Assembly (NCBI GenBank): GCA_003550325.1
Contig: QKWP01000408.1
Span: 1-64,000, forward strand
Length of the DNA: 64,000 bases
Reading direction: 5' to 3'
From: Gigaspora rosea
Lineage: Eukaryota > Glomeromycota > Glomeromycetes > Diversisporales > Gigasporaceae
This document shows, one piece after another, positions 1 through 11,554 of this stretch. The position numbers and the translations under genes are program-made. Under the pieces are notes generated by a model. It searched no databases, was not told the origin of the DNA, and worked only from the letters and a program-made list of their open reading frames with translations. Numbering within the stretch: the stretch's first letter is position 1; each line of letters begins with the position of its first letter.

Positions 1-292
1 AAGTTAAATTTTATACGTCATCATACATTACGTACTGTACATTTAAAAACAATAATTTTGCTCGATTATCAAATTGGACTTATAAAATCTATACACACTT
101 GTAACAGACGTTGAAGCCCAAAAATTTCTTACCTATTGACTGGACTTAAGATCCTCCACTCTGCTCCATAAATTACACATGTATTTCTACATCAGATTAT
201 AATTACACATGTATTTCTTCTACATATAATTATAATTACACGATTACATACGCTTGCCACATGTTATATCCACTAACATTTAAAAACCGCAA

Positions 293-313
293 GCGGGCGA
301 CGAAGTCGCCCGC
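293..313. repeat. GC-rich perfect hairpin
   Basis: A perfect 9-bp stem (GCGGGCGAC / GTCGCCCGC) closes a GAA loop. It is an island of almost pure GC in DNA that is otherwise about 70% AT. It is probably a terminal or internal hairpin of a repeat element, but no duplicated flanks were found. Nothing else is supported in 1-493. Confidence 0.6.
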
Positions 314-493
314 CACATCTAACATTGCTAGTTATATACATTAATTTAATGAAAGCTTATATGGGAATTTCAGAATTAAGCTTATTTAAGGCATACGGTA
401 TAATTTTTGGAATAACCTATTTTGAGAAGGTTTTAAATGTATTACAAATTACGTTTTAAACTATATGAAAGAATATTTTATTAGATAATTTAT

Positions 494-678
494 TAGAGTT
501 CCAGTCCGGATAAATCCGTCAACCATTCATTCGCATCTAAATTATCCGGATAATCCGACAGAAATTCGGATAATTACTCGGAATATCAGCAGTAAACGGA
601 TATTCGGATAATAACGGATAATGGATATCCAATTGTTCTGTAGTTATTCGGATAAATGGATTATGGATTGGAACACTG
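494..678. mobile_element. hAT-like MITE, decayed ends
   Basis: The ends are inverted copies: TAGAGTTCCAGTCC on the left against the complement CAGTGTTCCAATCC on the right. The interior is rich in short repeats around the word CGGATAA in both orientations. The flanks at 487-494 (AATTTATT) and 679-686 (AGTTTATT) agree at 7 of 8 positions, as expected for a worn hAT target-site duplication, although the left boundary is one base uncertain. There is no coding capacity. Bases 679-1545 show no gene; only a poly-A run near 1350 stands out. Confidence 0.5.
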
Positions 679-1545
679 AGTTTATTTCGTTACCGCATCG
701 TTTTTTTATTTGACATTCGCAATTCCGAATTCGATTACCTACTGTATTTCTAAAATACATGGATTCCGAAATATTCTAGTACCAACAATTTTAATTTTAA
801 TTTATAATATAAGTAATTAATTTGTCAACGATTAACACTAAGCTCATTTGATACGTATATACAATAAAGTGATTTTAGTGTGGAATGCGCTAGAAATCGG
901 ATGACAATCAGATGATTGTATAGTTGATAAGTAAGCTACGATCTACGTACGTAAGTACAAATTTTTATTATTTTGTCAAACCGCAACGGATAGATTATGA
1001 GATTGGAAATGATTTTAAATAATCCTTGCGGATCCAATACGGATATATCTTACAAAAGAAGTATCATCTACAAATTCATCAATAGAAATTTCTATTTTTT
1101 TTTTTTGATGCTATGATGTAGAATGAAATCCGAATTAAAAACTACAAAAAAATAAATTATTAATTAACAATAATTATATTGACTACGTATTTGAAAAGAC
1201 CGAAAAGATTGGCCTTTTTAATCTGTCCTATTTATTGTAGCATAGCGGGCTTTATGATGATCGGTTGATTTATCATTATTAAAGTAACGATTTTGCTGAC
1301 ACAAAAATGGATCCGGTGCCACGAATACGAATCGATGAAGATAAGGCAAAAAAAAAAAAAAATTTCGAAAATTCAAACTTTACCTTATCTGACAAAGTAA
1401 TTCGGTAAATACGAGGTAATTCGAAAGTTAGATGAGAACGTAAATATAAAATGTGAAATCTATTAAACTTGATAAATAACAATATTTTAAAAAAGTTTGC
1501 TATTTTATTTATAATTTATTTATTATCCTAAAGATGGATACGTAC

Positions 1546-2136
1546 AATGGTAAATGACTTTAAATGACCCAAATGACTCAAATGACAAATGACCAGTCAT
1601 TGGTCATTTCACGGCTCAAATGACTTAAGAAGGTCATTTAACTCTAGTTAATCGATTGTCTAATACTTTTAGCCAATCAAAATTGATTATTATTTTTCGT
1701 AAAATAAACGTTGCTAGATGATTGCCATTTGTAATGACTAGGTCATTTCCAGACCGGTTATAAACCGAATTCTAATCGAATCATAAGATCAGGTATAAAA
1801 AAGTAAAAAAAAAGTTCGTGAATAATAATTTACCGACTGTAAAATGATATAAATCATTTTCGAATTTACAAATGGCATATTAATTAATAATCGACGTGAA
1901 TTGAGAAATGATGCGAACATATATATTATTTATAACTTGCATTATACAAGTTTTTCGTGATCGGTAGGATGTCATCTCTATGCAAAATGTCCCCGGTCAT
2001 TTGGTAATGACCATTGTCATTTGGTTACGAGTCATTTCCAAATGATCCAAAATTTGAATAACCTCAAATGAGCGATCATTTTGAGGTCATTTGAGGTCAT
2101 TGGAAAAATTGGCAAATGACCAGGTCATTTACCATT
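1546..2136. mobile_element. Foldback element rich in AAATGAC motifs
   Basis: The terminal inverted repeat AATGGTAAATGAC at 1546 pairs with GTCATTTACCATT ending at 2136. Both subterminal arms carry many copies of AAATGAC or its complement GTCATTT. This clustering resembles the subterminal transposase-binding arrays of hAT-type elements. No open frame is inside, and no clear target-site duplication was found, so the superfamily stays unassigned. Confidence 0.55.
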
Positions 2137-2621
2137 CCTGGCCAGTAAAGTAGGTTATTAATATAAAGCAATGAAACATGAGCTTGTAAACTTTTGAGAT
2201 TATAACATAGTGCTACGTCTAAGATTACAGTCAGACCTTTCTAAATGTAAGCTATAGGGACCAAAGTTTTAGTACCAGGCATTAGAAAATAATAGAAAAA
2301 GTGCATTTCTGAAAGTTAGGAATGTGTTTGGGCCAGAAATTGAGAATGCATTTAGAGAAGTTGTAAATTTCGAAAAGTGCTCTTAGGTAACTGTATTTAA
2401 AATTAAGCTAAAAAACTTGATCTGCTTCTGGCAGCCGGGTAATTAACGCAAATACAAAAACACTGCAAGAAATAAAGTTTCTGAACACAAACAAAACCGT
2501 AGGGGCTTTTGCCCTAAAAATTAGGAAAAGGAAGTGCATAGGGTCAAAGAAAGAAGCAGAGGTCCGCGGTTTAGAGAGTTTGGAAAGACCGTATGGACCA
2601 AGATTGTTTAAGAAGCTAAAG

Positions 2622-4207
2622 ATGGATACGAACAATACAAATCAAAATTTAAATAAATATTCAACAACAGTATGAATGTCAGATAAGACAGACGTCAACA
2701 CAGGAGAAGAGAACAAGGAGAACTCTCCATCAAGGAACAAGATGAATGGTGAACCTAGTATTACCTCTCCTCAGATGGATGGAAGTCCAAACGCTGAAAA
2801 AACGATTTCGGAAAATTCTGGAGCAACGATCATCGAAATTGCTAGAACAATTGTGCAATCAAGCGGAACGGTATCAGGTGACAATGACGTGATGGAATTG
2901 GACGTGGATCCTAAGCCACAAAATGTGAATAGCAGTTTAGAATTGGAGGAATCGACGGAAGACGTACAGTCGGTTGAACCAGCACGTACCTCCAAGAAAT
3001 GGTCCAGCTTCTTTACACAGTTAAGGCGGGGCCAAGCTACTTTTTCAAATTACACACCAAGAGTGGAAATTACAACCAAGAATAATAACGCACTCATCTT
3101 TGATATTCGTAGTCTAAATGACATACAAATGAATGACATTATCTCTACTCTATATAGCAAAATCGGCAATGATTTAGTTGAAGCAAACCTCATTATACTA
3201 GAGGGAAAAGAACACATTTAGAACTGGTATTTAGCAGTGAAGATAAACAGCAACATTATGCAAAGGAAGGTATCTCGCTTTTTAGAAGATCGTTATTAGG
3301 TTATATACCTACAAATTTGAGGAGGACGCATTTAGCAATAAAGGTGAGAAACGTTCCAATTGGGGATAAAGACTTTATATCCAACAAGTTAAAGGAAGCT
3401 TTCAGAGACTTTGGACATATTAAGTCAATCAAACCGTTAGTGTATGAAGATACTCCAGTTTGCACAGATCAATGGATAATTTTATACGAAACAACAGAAG
3501 ATCTGGAGTTAGAACAAAAAATCCAAAGGCATACAAGCGTATAGGGCCAAAAAGTTACGACAGAATGGAAAGCGGCTCCTAAATTATGTTTCTATTGTGA
3601 TCAAGCAGGGCACTTGAAAAGGGATTGTCCACAATATAAAGAAGCAATAGAGCTTAGAAAGCAGTACAAGAAATATAAGGAAAACAAAAGGCATAAGCGA
3701 AAAAATTTAGATGAAACTAACCGAAATGGAAACAACACTGATAAGGAACAGAATAATGAAGGCAGCAAGGAATCGGATGGCCTGGTGCAAGATACTTTGG
3801 TTGGTGATGATATAGAAATGCTGTCACAAGAAGGTGAATCTCTCGAAACTATGCTAGAAGAAGACAGAAATAAGGAAAACCAACAGGAAATACAAGATAA
3901 TATGTTGCAGCAAGTTGAAGCAAATACGGGCATACATCAATACATGCCGGTTGAACAAGTGGATTTAAAGGAAACAAATCAACAGGCACAGATAAGTACT
4001 GAGGACACAGGTACGAACCCTTTGAACTTGGCTCATGAATCTGTGCAGACACAACTACAAGAGAGTAATATTGAGGTACAAGAAGATGATGGCTTTACAA
4101 CAGTCAAGCACAAAAAACTTAGAACAAAGAAAAATATACATTCAAATGATAGTAAATCTAGACCATATGTAAATAATAGACCATCTAGGGATGGTCATAA
4201 TAAATAA
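2622..4207 (+). pseudogene. LINE ORF1 protein (nucleic-acid binding), degenerate
   Basis: ORF1 proteins coat the element RNA and chaperone target-primed reverse transcription. The likely start is ATG 2622, in frame with the longer open stretch from 2676 but separated from it by a TGA at 2673-2675. Ser/Asn/Glu-rich sequence continues to 3221, where a one-base shift is needed to enter the 3317 frame. That segment (HLAIKVRNVPIGDKDF and on) looks like an RNA-recognition fold. An in-frame TAG at 3542-3544 precedes a CCHC zinc knuckle (CFYCDQAGHLKRDC, about 3588-3630), then a Lys/Glu-rich tail to 4207. Three lesions make it non-functional. A gag-like origin is possible, but the adjacent ORF2 fixes it as a LINE. 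Confidence 0.8.
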
Positions 4208-4550
4208 GAGGGTCATTTAAAGCAGGGTGCAGTTATATGATTTTGACTTTTTAATTAAAGTTAGGATAAAAGTTAGCGGTGGTTAGGGTTAGGAATAGTA
4301 TTGTAGTAAAAGAGCCTTCCCGACATTTTTTGTTAATGCCCCAAGGTAGGTTTTGACACTCGTTTCTTGTATTTTTGCATTTTTTCACTTTTTTTCTTCT
4401 TTGTTTTTTTGTCGGGCTGATCCAGGTTGATCAAAACAAACAAGTTGATTGGCGCTATATCACGTGATTGCACTCTGCTTTAAACGACCCCTAAATAAGT
4501 ATAAATAGACACAGATCTGAAGGTACAAATAATCAAATATATACAATAAT

Positions 4551-7500
4551 ATGAGTAAGTATAACACTTTCAAAATTGCAACACTTAATGTAAAGGGCCT
4601 TAATGATAATTACTTTAATTGAGACATATAAGATAAAACTAATTATGATACAGGAAACAAATTTAACTAATGATAATACGAGAAATTTTTTGAAACAATA
4701 GTGGGGATACGAATCTATATGGACATCGAAAGTAGCCATTTTGGCTGGAAATAGAGATATTAAATTTGAAAATATTGAAGAATCTCATCAGAGAAGGGTT
4801 CTTTGTACGGAATTCTATTATAGAAAGCGATTATTTCGGGTCATTAATGTGTATGCCCCTCCGGCACTAGACGAAAGGATTCAATTTTTTGGGACCTGGT
4901 CAATACAAAGAAACACTAATGCAGTTAATATAGTAGCAGGAGATTTTAATGTGAATCTAGATCCAAACATAAACAGGATAAGTCACGTGCCACCACATAA
5001 CGATCCGTTGAGAGAAAAACTGAAAGAACTTATCTGTGGTATGGTAGACACAGTAGTTGCAGCTTCTCAAACGCCGTTTTTTACATATTTCCAAAAGACA
5101 AGAGGAGGACATAATATGGCCACAAGGCTTGACTACATTTTTGTAGACGAGCAAAATGCACAGTACTGTCAAAGAACATTTACAAAGTTTGGCAACTCGG
5201 ACCACCTCATGTTATCAACTGAAATGAACTTTAGTAAGAATAGTTTACAAGCATCATACTGGAAGGTATATAGTAAGTGCCTTGAAAACGAGATATTAAG
5301 AAAAGAAATTGTGGAGGAAATACGAACAGTCACAGACCTGGAGAGTTGGGATTACTGCAAGTGTAAAATACAATCATTAATTAGAGCTAGGGGGCCTCTT
5401 AAAGCTCCAGAAAGTAATATTCAAAGGTTGAGCAAGAAAATTAACATACTAAAAAAGAAGATCGCTAGAGACCAGAACCTAACTGATCTACAAATAGTAA
5501 TTGAAAACCTAAAGAAAAGCCTTCAAAATGAACTTCAGAATCTAGCTGATAAATGGCAGGTGCGTTCTAACGCAAGGTGGATCGAACGAGGTGAGAGATC
5601 GACAAAGTACTTCTACTCCAGGTTTAAGAGTAGGCATAACACAGCAGCTATAGACAAGATCAAAATTCCCAATAATGCAGGAACATCAAGCTCAATCGAA
5701 GTACTGCATTACATCAAAGAATATTACAGTCATATGTACCAATCAGAGCCAATTAAGGCAGAGGCCATGAACAGAATAACATAAGGTCTTCCACAAGTAG
5801 AAATATCGGACAATCAAAATCTAATTAAATATATTACAAAGGAAGAGATAATTGAAGTAATACGATGCCTTCCTAATAACAAGGCCCCAGGGACAGACGG
5901 TATCATGTATGAATTCTATAAAGAGTTAATAGAAGAAAGTAGTTCAGTTTTTGAAAAAATCTTTAATGACGTAATTGAAAAGGTAAAATGCCCAGCGCGT
6001 GGTATAAAAACGTGATAACATTGATCCCAAAAAAATCGGAAGAATTAGAAGATGTTCGAAACTGGAGGCCTATTTCTTTAACGAACTGCGATATTAAATA
6101 TTTATGAAGATCCTAGCTAACCGTCTTAACAACATCTGTCAGAAAATAATCGGTACTTACTAGCAAGGTTTTCTTAGAGGGAGGTTGATCTTGGAGTCTG
6201 TAATGGACTTTATGTCTGTTATGAGGAATCAAAGCAATCAAACACGGCAAGGTTGGATGTTGTTTCTGGATCAACAAAAAGCCTTTGACTGTGTTAACCA
6301 TACATATTTACAAGAGGTATTAACAAAGATGAAGTTCGATCCAAAATTTATACAAACAATTAGTACATTATTTTCAGAACAAACTGCATTTATAGCAGCC
6401 TCGGGAGTAATATCAGAACTGTTCAAAGTAAGTCGTGGAGTAAGGCAGGGCAGTGTTGTCATGGGACATGGACACGGACGGCAGACAGTCCAGGACGGGA
6501 CGTCCGGGACATGTCCGCCCAGAATTTTTTTTGTCCCGGACATTTTGCGACTCAACACGTGATCATCTACCAATAAAATTTGTATAATTCCGCAATTTGA
6601 TTGGTTTTACCCGGCGGGCATGTATCATGTTGGGACATTATTGCAGACATGTCCCGGACGTCCCGTCCCGGACTGTCCACGTCCCTGAAAAATCAGCGGG
6701 ACAATGTCCGTGTACAACACTGAGGCAGGGTGATCCACTCTCACCTCTTATGTATATAATAGCTTTCGAACCTTTCCTTAGATCGCTTGAGAAAAACTTA
6801 AGGGGAATAGCTTTAAATTAGCAGTCAAATCAACAAAGGTTTAAATTAACAGCCTACGCAGATGACCTCACAATAGCATAGCTTTATATGCAGAATGGGA
6901 TGTTGTTACCAAATTGATTCAAGAGTATGAGAAGGCATCCAGTGCTAAAATTAATAAAACCAAATCAGTGTTAGTGCCATTAACATATAATGCCCGACAT
7001 ATAGAACATCTTGAGGCAAAAAAATTCAAAATGTTATCAGATAATGAACTGGTAAGAGCACTAGGATACGAGTTGGACTCGCAAGGGAGAATAAGTAAAA
7101 ACACTTGGCTGGAGATGATATTAAAAGTTAAGGCTATGCTAGAAAAACTACCGCAGCGTAACCTGTCCATCAAGGGCAGAATTTTAATAATTAAAACTTT
7201 GGTTTTATCAAAAATTTGGTATGTTGCATACCTTGCACCTCTGAGTAGGAAACAACTTACAGAAATCGACAATCTTGTAAGGGGCTAGATTAAAAACTCC
7301 TGTAAGATTCTCCCAAGATACTCGATTCTACCAGCAAGATTATAAATACGGTGGTCTAAATGCACTGATAATAAAGGACCTAGTAGATGCGAGATTAATT
7401 ACTATTTTTATAAAATTACTTACAAGTAACAACTGCTGGGCAAAGACAGAAAGAGAGCTAATTAGGGTGGAGCTACAAAACAAAAAGAACATCATGGCAA

Positions 7501-8255
7501 TAAAGGCACTAAATGAGGTTCCGGTAAAAAACAGAGCTTGGCCAGAGTACTGGAAACCTTTTATTATAGCGTGGAAAAGAATCAGGGGTTCTATAAATCA
7601 AGATGTGGATATGTGGCCCTGTGAACCAGAAGACATTAAAGTTGCTAACGTACCGGGAAACGAATACACAGTGCAGAAGGGAGTTGCTTTTTTAAAGAAT
7701 AAATCTTTGTCGATGGCTATACAGAAGCAAGAAAACAATAATAGAGTAAATAGTGACTTATGGAGATGGTCAAAGATAAAATGGGTTAACAACAAGCGGA
7801 AAGATATTTTTTGGCAGTATTGCAATAAATCGTTGCCACTAGAATACAGGCTAAAATATATAATACCAAATTATGATGGTACCTGTCCGATGTGCTCTGA
7901 AGAAATCCAAACCAATGAACATTTTGGTGTAAACTGCAAAAATAGTAAAATCATATGGGAAATGGTATACTCATACATAAGCCCAGAGGAGACCCCTCCG
8001 AGAACCTACGAGGAAACCATCACGGCATCGAACGTTAGAGACGCAAGTAAGAAGGAAATAGCAAGATGGTCACATGTTAACGCGTTATACGAGATTTGGT
8101 TTTGTTATACCCAGGCTAGATGGGGCGGAAAACTAATACCAGAGCCTGCGATTCCCATAATCGTTAGGAATAGAATTGAGAAGGAGTTCAAAATATTAAA
8201 GCATTGTAATATGTATAAGAGAACAGAGGGTGGTATACACAACTTTAATAAGTAG
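4551..8255 (+). pseudogene. LINE ORF2: endonuclease, reverse transcriptase, zinc finger; disrupted
   Basis: ORF2 would nick target DNA and reverse-transcribe the element RNA in the nucleus. ATG 4551 opens with KIATLNVKGL, the L1-type endonuclease N-terminus. After a frame change come VINVYAPP (about 4840), AGDFNVN (GDFN at 4939-4950), RLDYIFVD and SDHLML, the usual endonuclease motifs. RT signatures follow: NKAPGTDG (about 5880), the Phe-Asp-like FDCVNH region (about 6285), a conserved RGVRQG motif cut by a MITE at 6451, and YADD at 6855-6866. The 3' part (7467-8255) has a zf-RVT-type CPMC (7884-7895) with downstream His/Cys. Stops at 5782 and near 6015, 6110 and 6820 and several frame changes show decay. 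Retained domains suggest moderate age. Confidence 0.88.
6451..6722. mobile_element. hAT MITE inside LINE reverse transcriptase
   Basis: A 272-bp non-autonomous element has inverted ends CAGTGTTGT / ACAACACTG and subterminal GC-rich inverted segments containing GGACGGGACGTCCGGGACAT and its complement. It is flanked by a perfect 8-bp direct repeat AGGCAGGG (6443-6450 and 6723-6730), the hAT signature. The duplication lies in codons for the RT RQG motif, and excising the element plus one repeat copy would rejoin the RT frame. The element inserted after the LINE. Its GC content is far above the neighbourhood. No transposase is encoded. Confidence 0.93.
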
Positions 8256-8291
8256 TAGATAAATAATATGTAATATATAATATAATAAAGT

Positions 8292-8319
8292 ACGCCATCT
8301 GGCGTCCCCATAGTAGGGG
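8292..8319 (+). other. Two tandem hairpins at LINE 3' end
   Basis: ACGCCA-tc-TGGCGT (8292-8305) is followed with no spacer by CCCC-atagta-GGGG (8306-8319), then eight bases and A9. Conserved 3' stem-loops next to the tail serve as reverse-transcriptase recognition structures in stringent LINEs (fish and eel L2 types). Here the same role is inferred from position. Confidence 0.55.
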
Positions 8320-8363
8320 TTTATATTAAAAAAAAATATATATTTTTCTTTTTCTTTTTTTTA

Positions 8364-9690
8364 AGTTCAAGCATCGCAACTTGGCAACCAATTGGTGGTA
8401 GCTATGGCCAAGTTTCTATTAATCGTGGGAATAACGTTTGGGGAATCAATTCAGGGCAAGTAATTGCATTATCTTTATTCTGCATTACATTATATAAAAG
8501 GTTATAAAGGTCTAACTTTATTCCTAGTGATGTGAGTTGGTAGCTACCGGTAGAAATCTACCACTGGTATCTACCGTTAGATAACGGTAGATACCGTTAG
8601 GTAAATTATATGCAGGATAGATACAAATAAAATAATAGAATAATAATATTTTAAAATTATATAATGCATTATAAATATCGACTAGTATATGATTTGTCAA
8701 ATAAATTTTATTTATCATGTGACTAGTAGATCTACCGGTAGTGGTAGCTACCACCTACCGGTAGATACCAGTAGGAATATGCCAAATTGGTAGCATTCAC
8801 ATCACTATTTATTCCTGAATAGATCTGGCAATACCGTTCTGGAAATTGGTTCCAAATCTATCAAGCTTTAGCAGTCAGTATTGGAGTTGGTACAGATGGA
8901 ACAGTTTGGTTTGTCAACAGAAACGACAAAATCTTTGCACGCGTTAATGATACATGGTAAGTAATGTATTTGTTGATATTTTTACTTTCAATATTAATTT
9001 CCCTCAATTTAAAAGGGTAAAGGTCGATGGTGCGTTGGTTCAAATATCAGGTATTTATAAATTTTATGGTAAATTTTTGTTTCTTGGTGTTAATATTCAT
9101 CTCATATTTTTATTTTTGCAGTTGGAGACAAGAATCATGTTTGGGGTGTAAGTCGTCAGAATGAAATTTTTTACAGGACTAATGGAGACATTAATGGTAC
9201 TTGGGTTCGTGGTAAGAAAAATAAGAAAAATACATTATAGAATTTGTTGCCTTTATTAAAATCCTATTCATTAATTCATTAAATAATCAGTGGCAGGGGC
9301 CTTGAAACAAGTATCTGTAGCTGCTGATGGAACAGTATGGGGTGTTAATAATAATGGTGCCATTTTTAGATGGAACGGTGCTCTTTGGTACGAAAAAATT
9401 ATATATATTTACCGTATATTATGGATCTTTTGGATTAATTTTTTTTTGTCTATAGGGAACTAATCCCTGGTAACCTTACCCAGATTGATGTTAGTTGCGC
9501 TTCATATATTATTGGCACAAGCTCCTCTTACGATATTTATCAATATCGTCGAAGATCATGGTTCAAGTACGACGACGGTTCTCTTGCATATGTCTCAATT
9601 AGTGTTGATGGTATTATTTGGGGTGTCGATGCAAATGGCCATATTTATACTCGACAGGATGGAGGATTTGATGGACCCGCTTTTAAATGA
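8364..9690 (+). CDS. Tectonin beta-propeller protein, 5' end missing
   Basis: Spliced exons 8364-8459, 8823-8956, 9016-9050, 9122-9211, 9291-9387 and 9456-9690 (TGA) read in one frame across GT-AG introns. They give repeated blades of the tectonin type: NNVWGIN, GTVWFVNRND, NHVWGVSR, GTVWGVNNNGAIFRWNG, GIIWGVDANGHIYTR. Such propellers are lectin-like surface or secreted proteins. Upstream of the first blade the frame runs FFFFFFLSSSIA, which resembles a signal-peptide core, but no Met is found before the LINE tail at 8336. The start was therefore either removed by the LINE insertion or lies on a lost upstream exon, and the true exon 1 boundary is uncertain. Intron 1 contains a hAT MITE. AATAAA occurs at 9753. 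Probably a broken but otherwise well-preserved gene. Confidence 0.8.
8525..8807. mobile_element. hAT MITE in tectonin intron 1
   Basis: A 283-bp palindromic element with ends TAGTGATGTGA / TCACATCACTA and arms made of repeated GGTAG/CTACC words (for example GGTAGCTACCGGTAG). A perfect 8-bp duplication TTTATTCC flanks it (8517-8524, 8808-8815). It lies wholly within a GT-AG intron that would be about 72 bp without it, so the splice sites are intact. Confidence 0.93.
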
Positions 9691-10381
9691 AAGAAATTTC
9701 CATTTCTTTATATTGAAATTTATAGTGCAATAATAGTAATGAAATTTTAAATTAATAAAAGTTATTAAACCATCCAATTCTAATCTATAAATAAAAAAAT
9801 TTATTCAGAGATAACCAATACATACAATATTATTAAAAAATCGTTACTTGAAATATTTACATTCTTGACTAAAATTTGGGGTCTTTGCCTTGAAAATAGG
9901 GTTCCGAGGTCCCCAAACCAAAATTGAGATTTTTGCTAAATCTTAATTTATGAAGCACAAAGTTCATTTCGTGCAAATTTTATAACCAGTTAACTTAATA
10001 TTAAAATGTGTTATGAAGTCCGGAAATTTGACGAACTAGCGGATATATTTATTTATTGTCGACGAAATGCGCACCACCCCATATCATATAATATATGTAT
10101 TTCCCACCTTCAATTAAATGCGCGGTACTTATTATATTAATATTCACACAATACATTAAATTAAAAGTTCAAATAATAATTACAATTCCATTACAAGATT
10201 ACAACAAAACCATTTAACCCAACATCATGAATTCCATGAGCACCCTTATAATAATAATTCTATACAACATCTACTCTACATTTACAGTATTACAAATATT
10301 TTCTTGTTCAGAATTCTTTAAGGTTTCATATTACGCGTCCTGAGAACCCTTTCAAAATCATCTGCTTACTCTATCTTTTGA
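9691..10381. other. Intergenic, nothing recognised
   Basis: This is the AT-rich 3' flank of the tectonin gene and of the minus-strand membrane fragment. A short run near 9878-9950 (GGGGTC.. / ..GAGGTCCCC) could be an old inverted repeat. No credible ORF was seen. Confidence 0.4.
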
Positions 10382-10697
10382 TTATTTTTCATAATGTTCA
10401 AAATTTTCTGAAGTATTCCGATTATTTCTTACGCAAAATTTATGTTTGTTGTATACTATTGTGGCTGATATTAATAATGAGAGAAAAACAATCAAGCTAA
10501 CAATTATTATTACAATTTTTTGATGTTGAGATAATGATGAGTTAGAAATTACTGGATTTGAATTTGTTGGTTTTGAAATTTTTGGTTTTGAATTTGTTGG
10601 TTTTATTGGTCTATCCAGAATTGACGGTGGAACATATGTGTTAATAACGTAATATGCCATTATTCCTTGAAATGCGGAATTATAATCAAGTGCAACC
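10382..10697 (-). pseudogene. C-terminal fragment of a single-pass membrane protein
   Basis: The minus-strand frame is open from the ambiguous base at 10698 down to the stop at 10382. It reads a short folded end (ALDYNSAFQGIMAYYV), a Ser/Asn/Pro linker with three repeats of the NSKPKISKPT type, one strong transmembrane helix (IVIIIVSLIVFLSLLISATI), then a basic cytosolic tail ending ENFEHYEK. This is the architecture of a cell-surface type I protein. Its N-terminal part is not on this strand upstream, where a SWIM gene fragment begins, so the gene appears cut at the N. The extracellular domain family is not recognised. Confidence 0.5.
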
Positions 10698-10698
10698 N
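10698..10698. other. Ambiguous base (N) at a gene-fragment junction
   Basis: This is the only N in the window. Two truncated genes on opposite strands abut here, so it may mark an assembly join, not a natural junction. Confidence 0.7.
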
Positions 10699-11554
10699 TC
10701 TAAAACGTGACTATTTCTACAAGTTCAATCGACCACGCTTAGATCTTGTCTGTTTTATCCTTATTAGTCAAATAATTCCTGGACAAATTCAACGATATAA
10801 TCTCCTTATTAATGGTCGGAAATTATCACCATGGCGCAAAGATATTAAATTGGAATGGAAAAAAGCAGCATTAAAACAAGATATAAACAAAGACAAATAT
10901 TTCATTGATTATAATCGTTGGATTTGTTCATGCGCCTCATTTTTAAAAAGTAGATTTTTTATATGCAAACATCTTGTCGCACCTGTTAGAATGATGGATA
11001 GTGGTTTTTTTGATAAAGTATAAATTTATTTTTATTGCAATTCAGATCGATATGTATATATATTAAACTAAAACTTTACATTAAAGGTATGTCAAAATAA
11101 AACCTATCCGCTTATATCCAAAACTGACCAAACAATTTGGAAGTTAATTAAAGAAGACAAAGTAATAAGCAACAATTTCACAAATTTATGGCATGAAAAT
11201 ATGAATCTGACTTCAGATAATGAAATAATTGCTGAAAAAACAGACGAAACAAATTCTAGCGATAATGAAAATGCAGACGAAATTGCTGAACGGCTATCAA
11301 AAATATTAAATGAGGTATATTGTAAATTTATAATTTAATAATATAATATAATTATTAATACTAAAATTTTATAGGCAAATACTTTTATTTCTAAGTCGTC
11401 TGAGCTCCCTCAGCAAAAAAAATGGCTGAAAAATATCGAATCAAATTTTAACCCGATAGAACGAATGGTTAATGATCTAAAAGGGTATGAAAATGCAAAA
11501 AAATCCAAAAAAACTTGGGCGGGGAGAAATAAAAATACATTTTATTGGGAATAA
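10699..11554 (+). CDS. SWIM zinc-finger protein, N-terminally truncated
   Basis: Exons about 10699-11017, 11087-11314 and 11375-11554 (TAA) join in frame with GT-AG introns. The first contains a SWIM finger, ICSCASFLKSRFFICKHLV (Cys-x-Cys-x9-Cys-x-His, about 10922-10977), a DNA- or protein-binding zinc module common in MULE-derived proteins. The second is acidic and Asn-rich. The third is basic and ends KNTFYWE. The region 5' of the finger (LKRDYFYKFNRPRLD) has no start codon before the N at 10698. The gene may be a host gene derived from a MULE transposase, with the catalytic part missing here. Treat it as partial. Confidence 0.65.

Larger units (their letters stand above)
2137..8336 (+). 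mobile_element. Decayed LINE (non-LTR retrotransposon), near full length
   Basis: In order the element holds a probable 5' UTR (about 2137-2621), ORF1 with a CCHC zinc knuckle, an inter-ORF spacer (4208-4550), ORF2 with an apurinic-like endonuclease, reverse transcriptase and C-terminal zinc finger, then a short 3' UTR with two tandem hairpins and an A9 tail (8328-8336). This domain order is that of L1-like LINEs. Stops and frameshifts in both ORFs, plus a MITE in the RT, make it immobile. No flanking target-site duplication was recognised, and the 5' boundary is a guess. The spacer includes a telomere-like GGTTAGGGTTAGG motif near 4280. Confidence 0.85.

Noticed and set aside
1528..2636. 15-bp match CTAAAGATGGATACG at 1528 and 2616, possibly two LINE ORF1 starts
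   Set aside because: The match does not extend on either side, so chance or a very short fragment is as likely.
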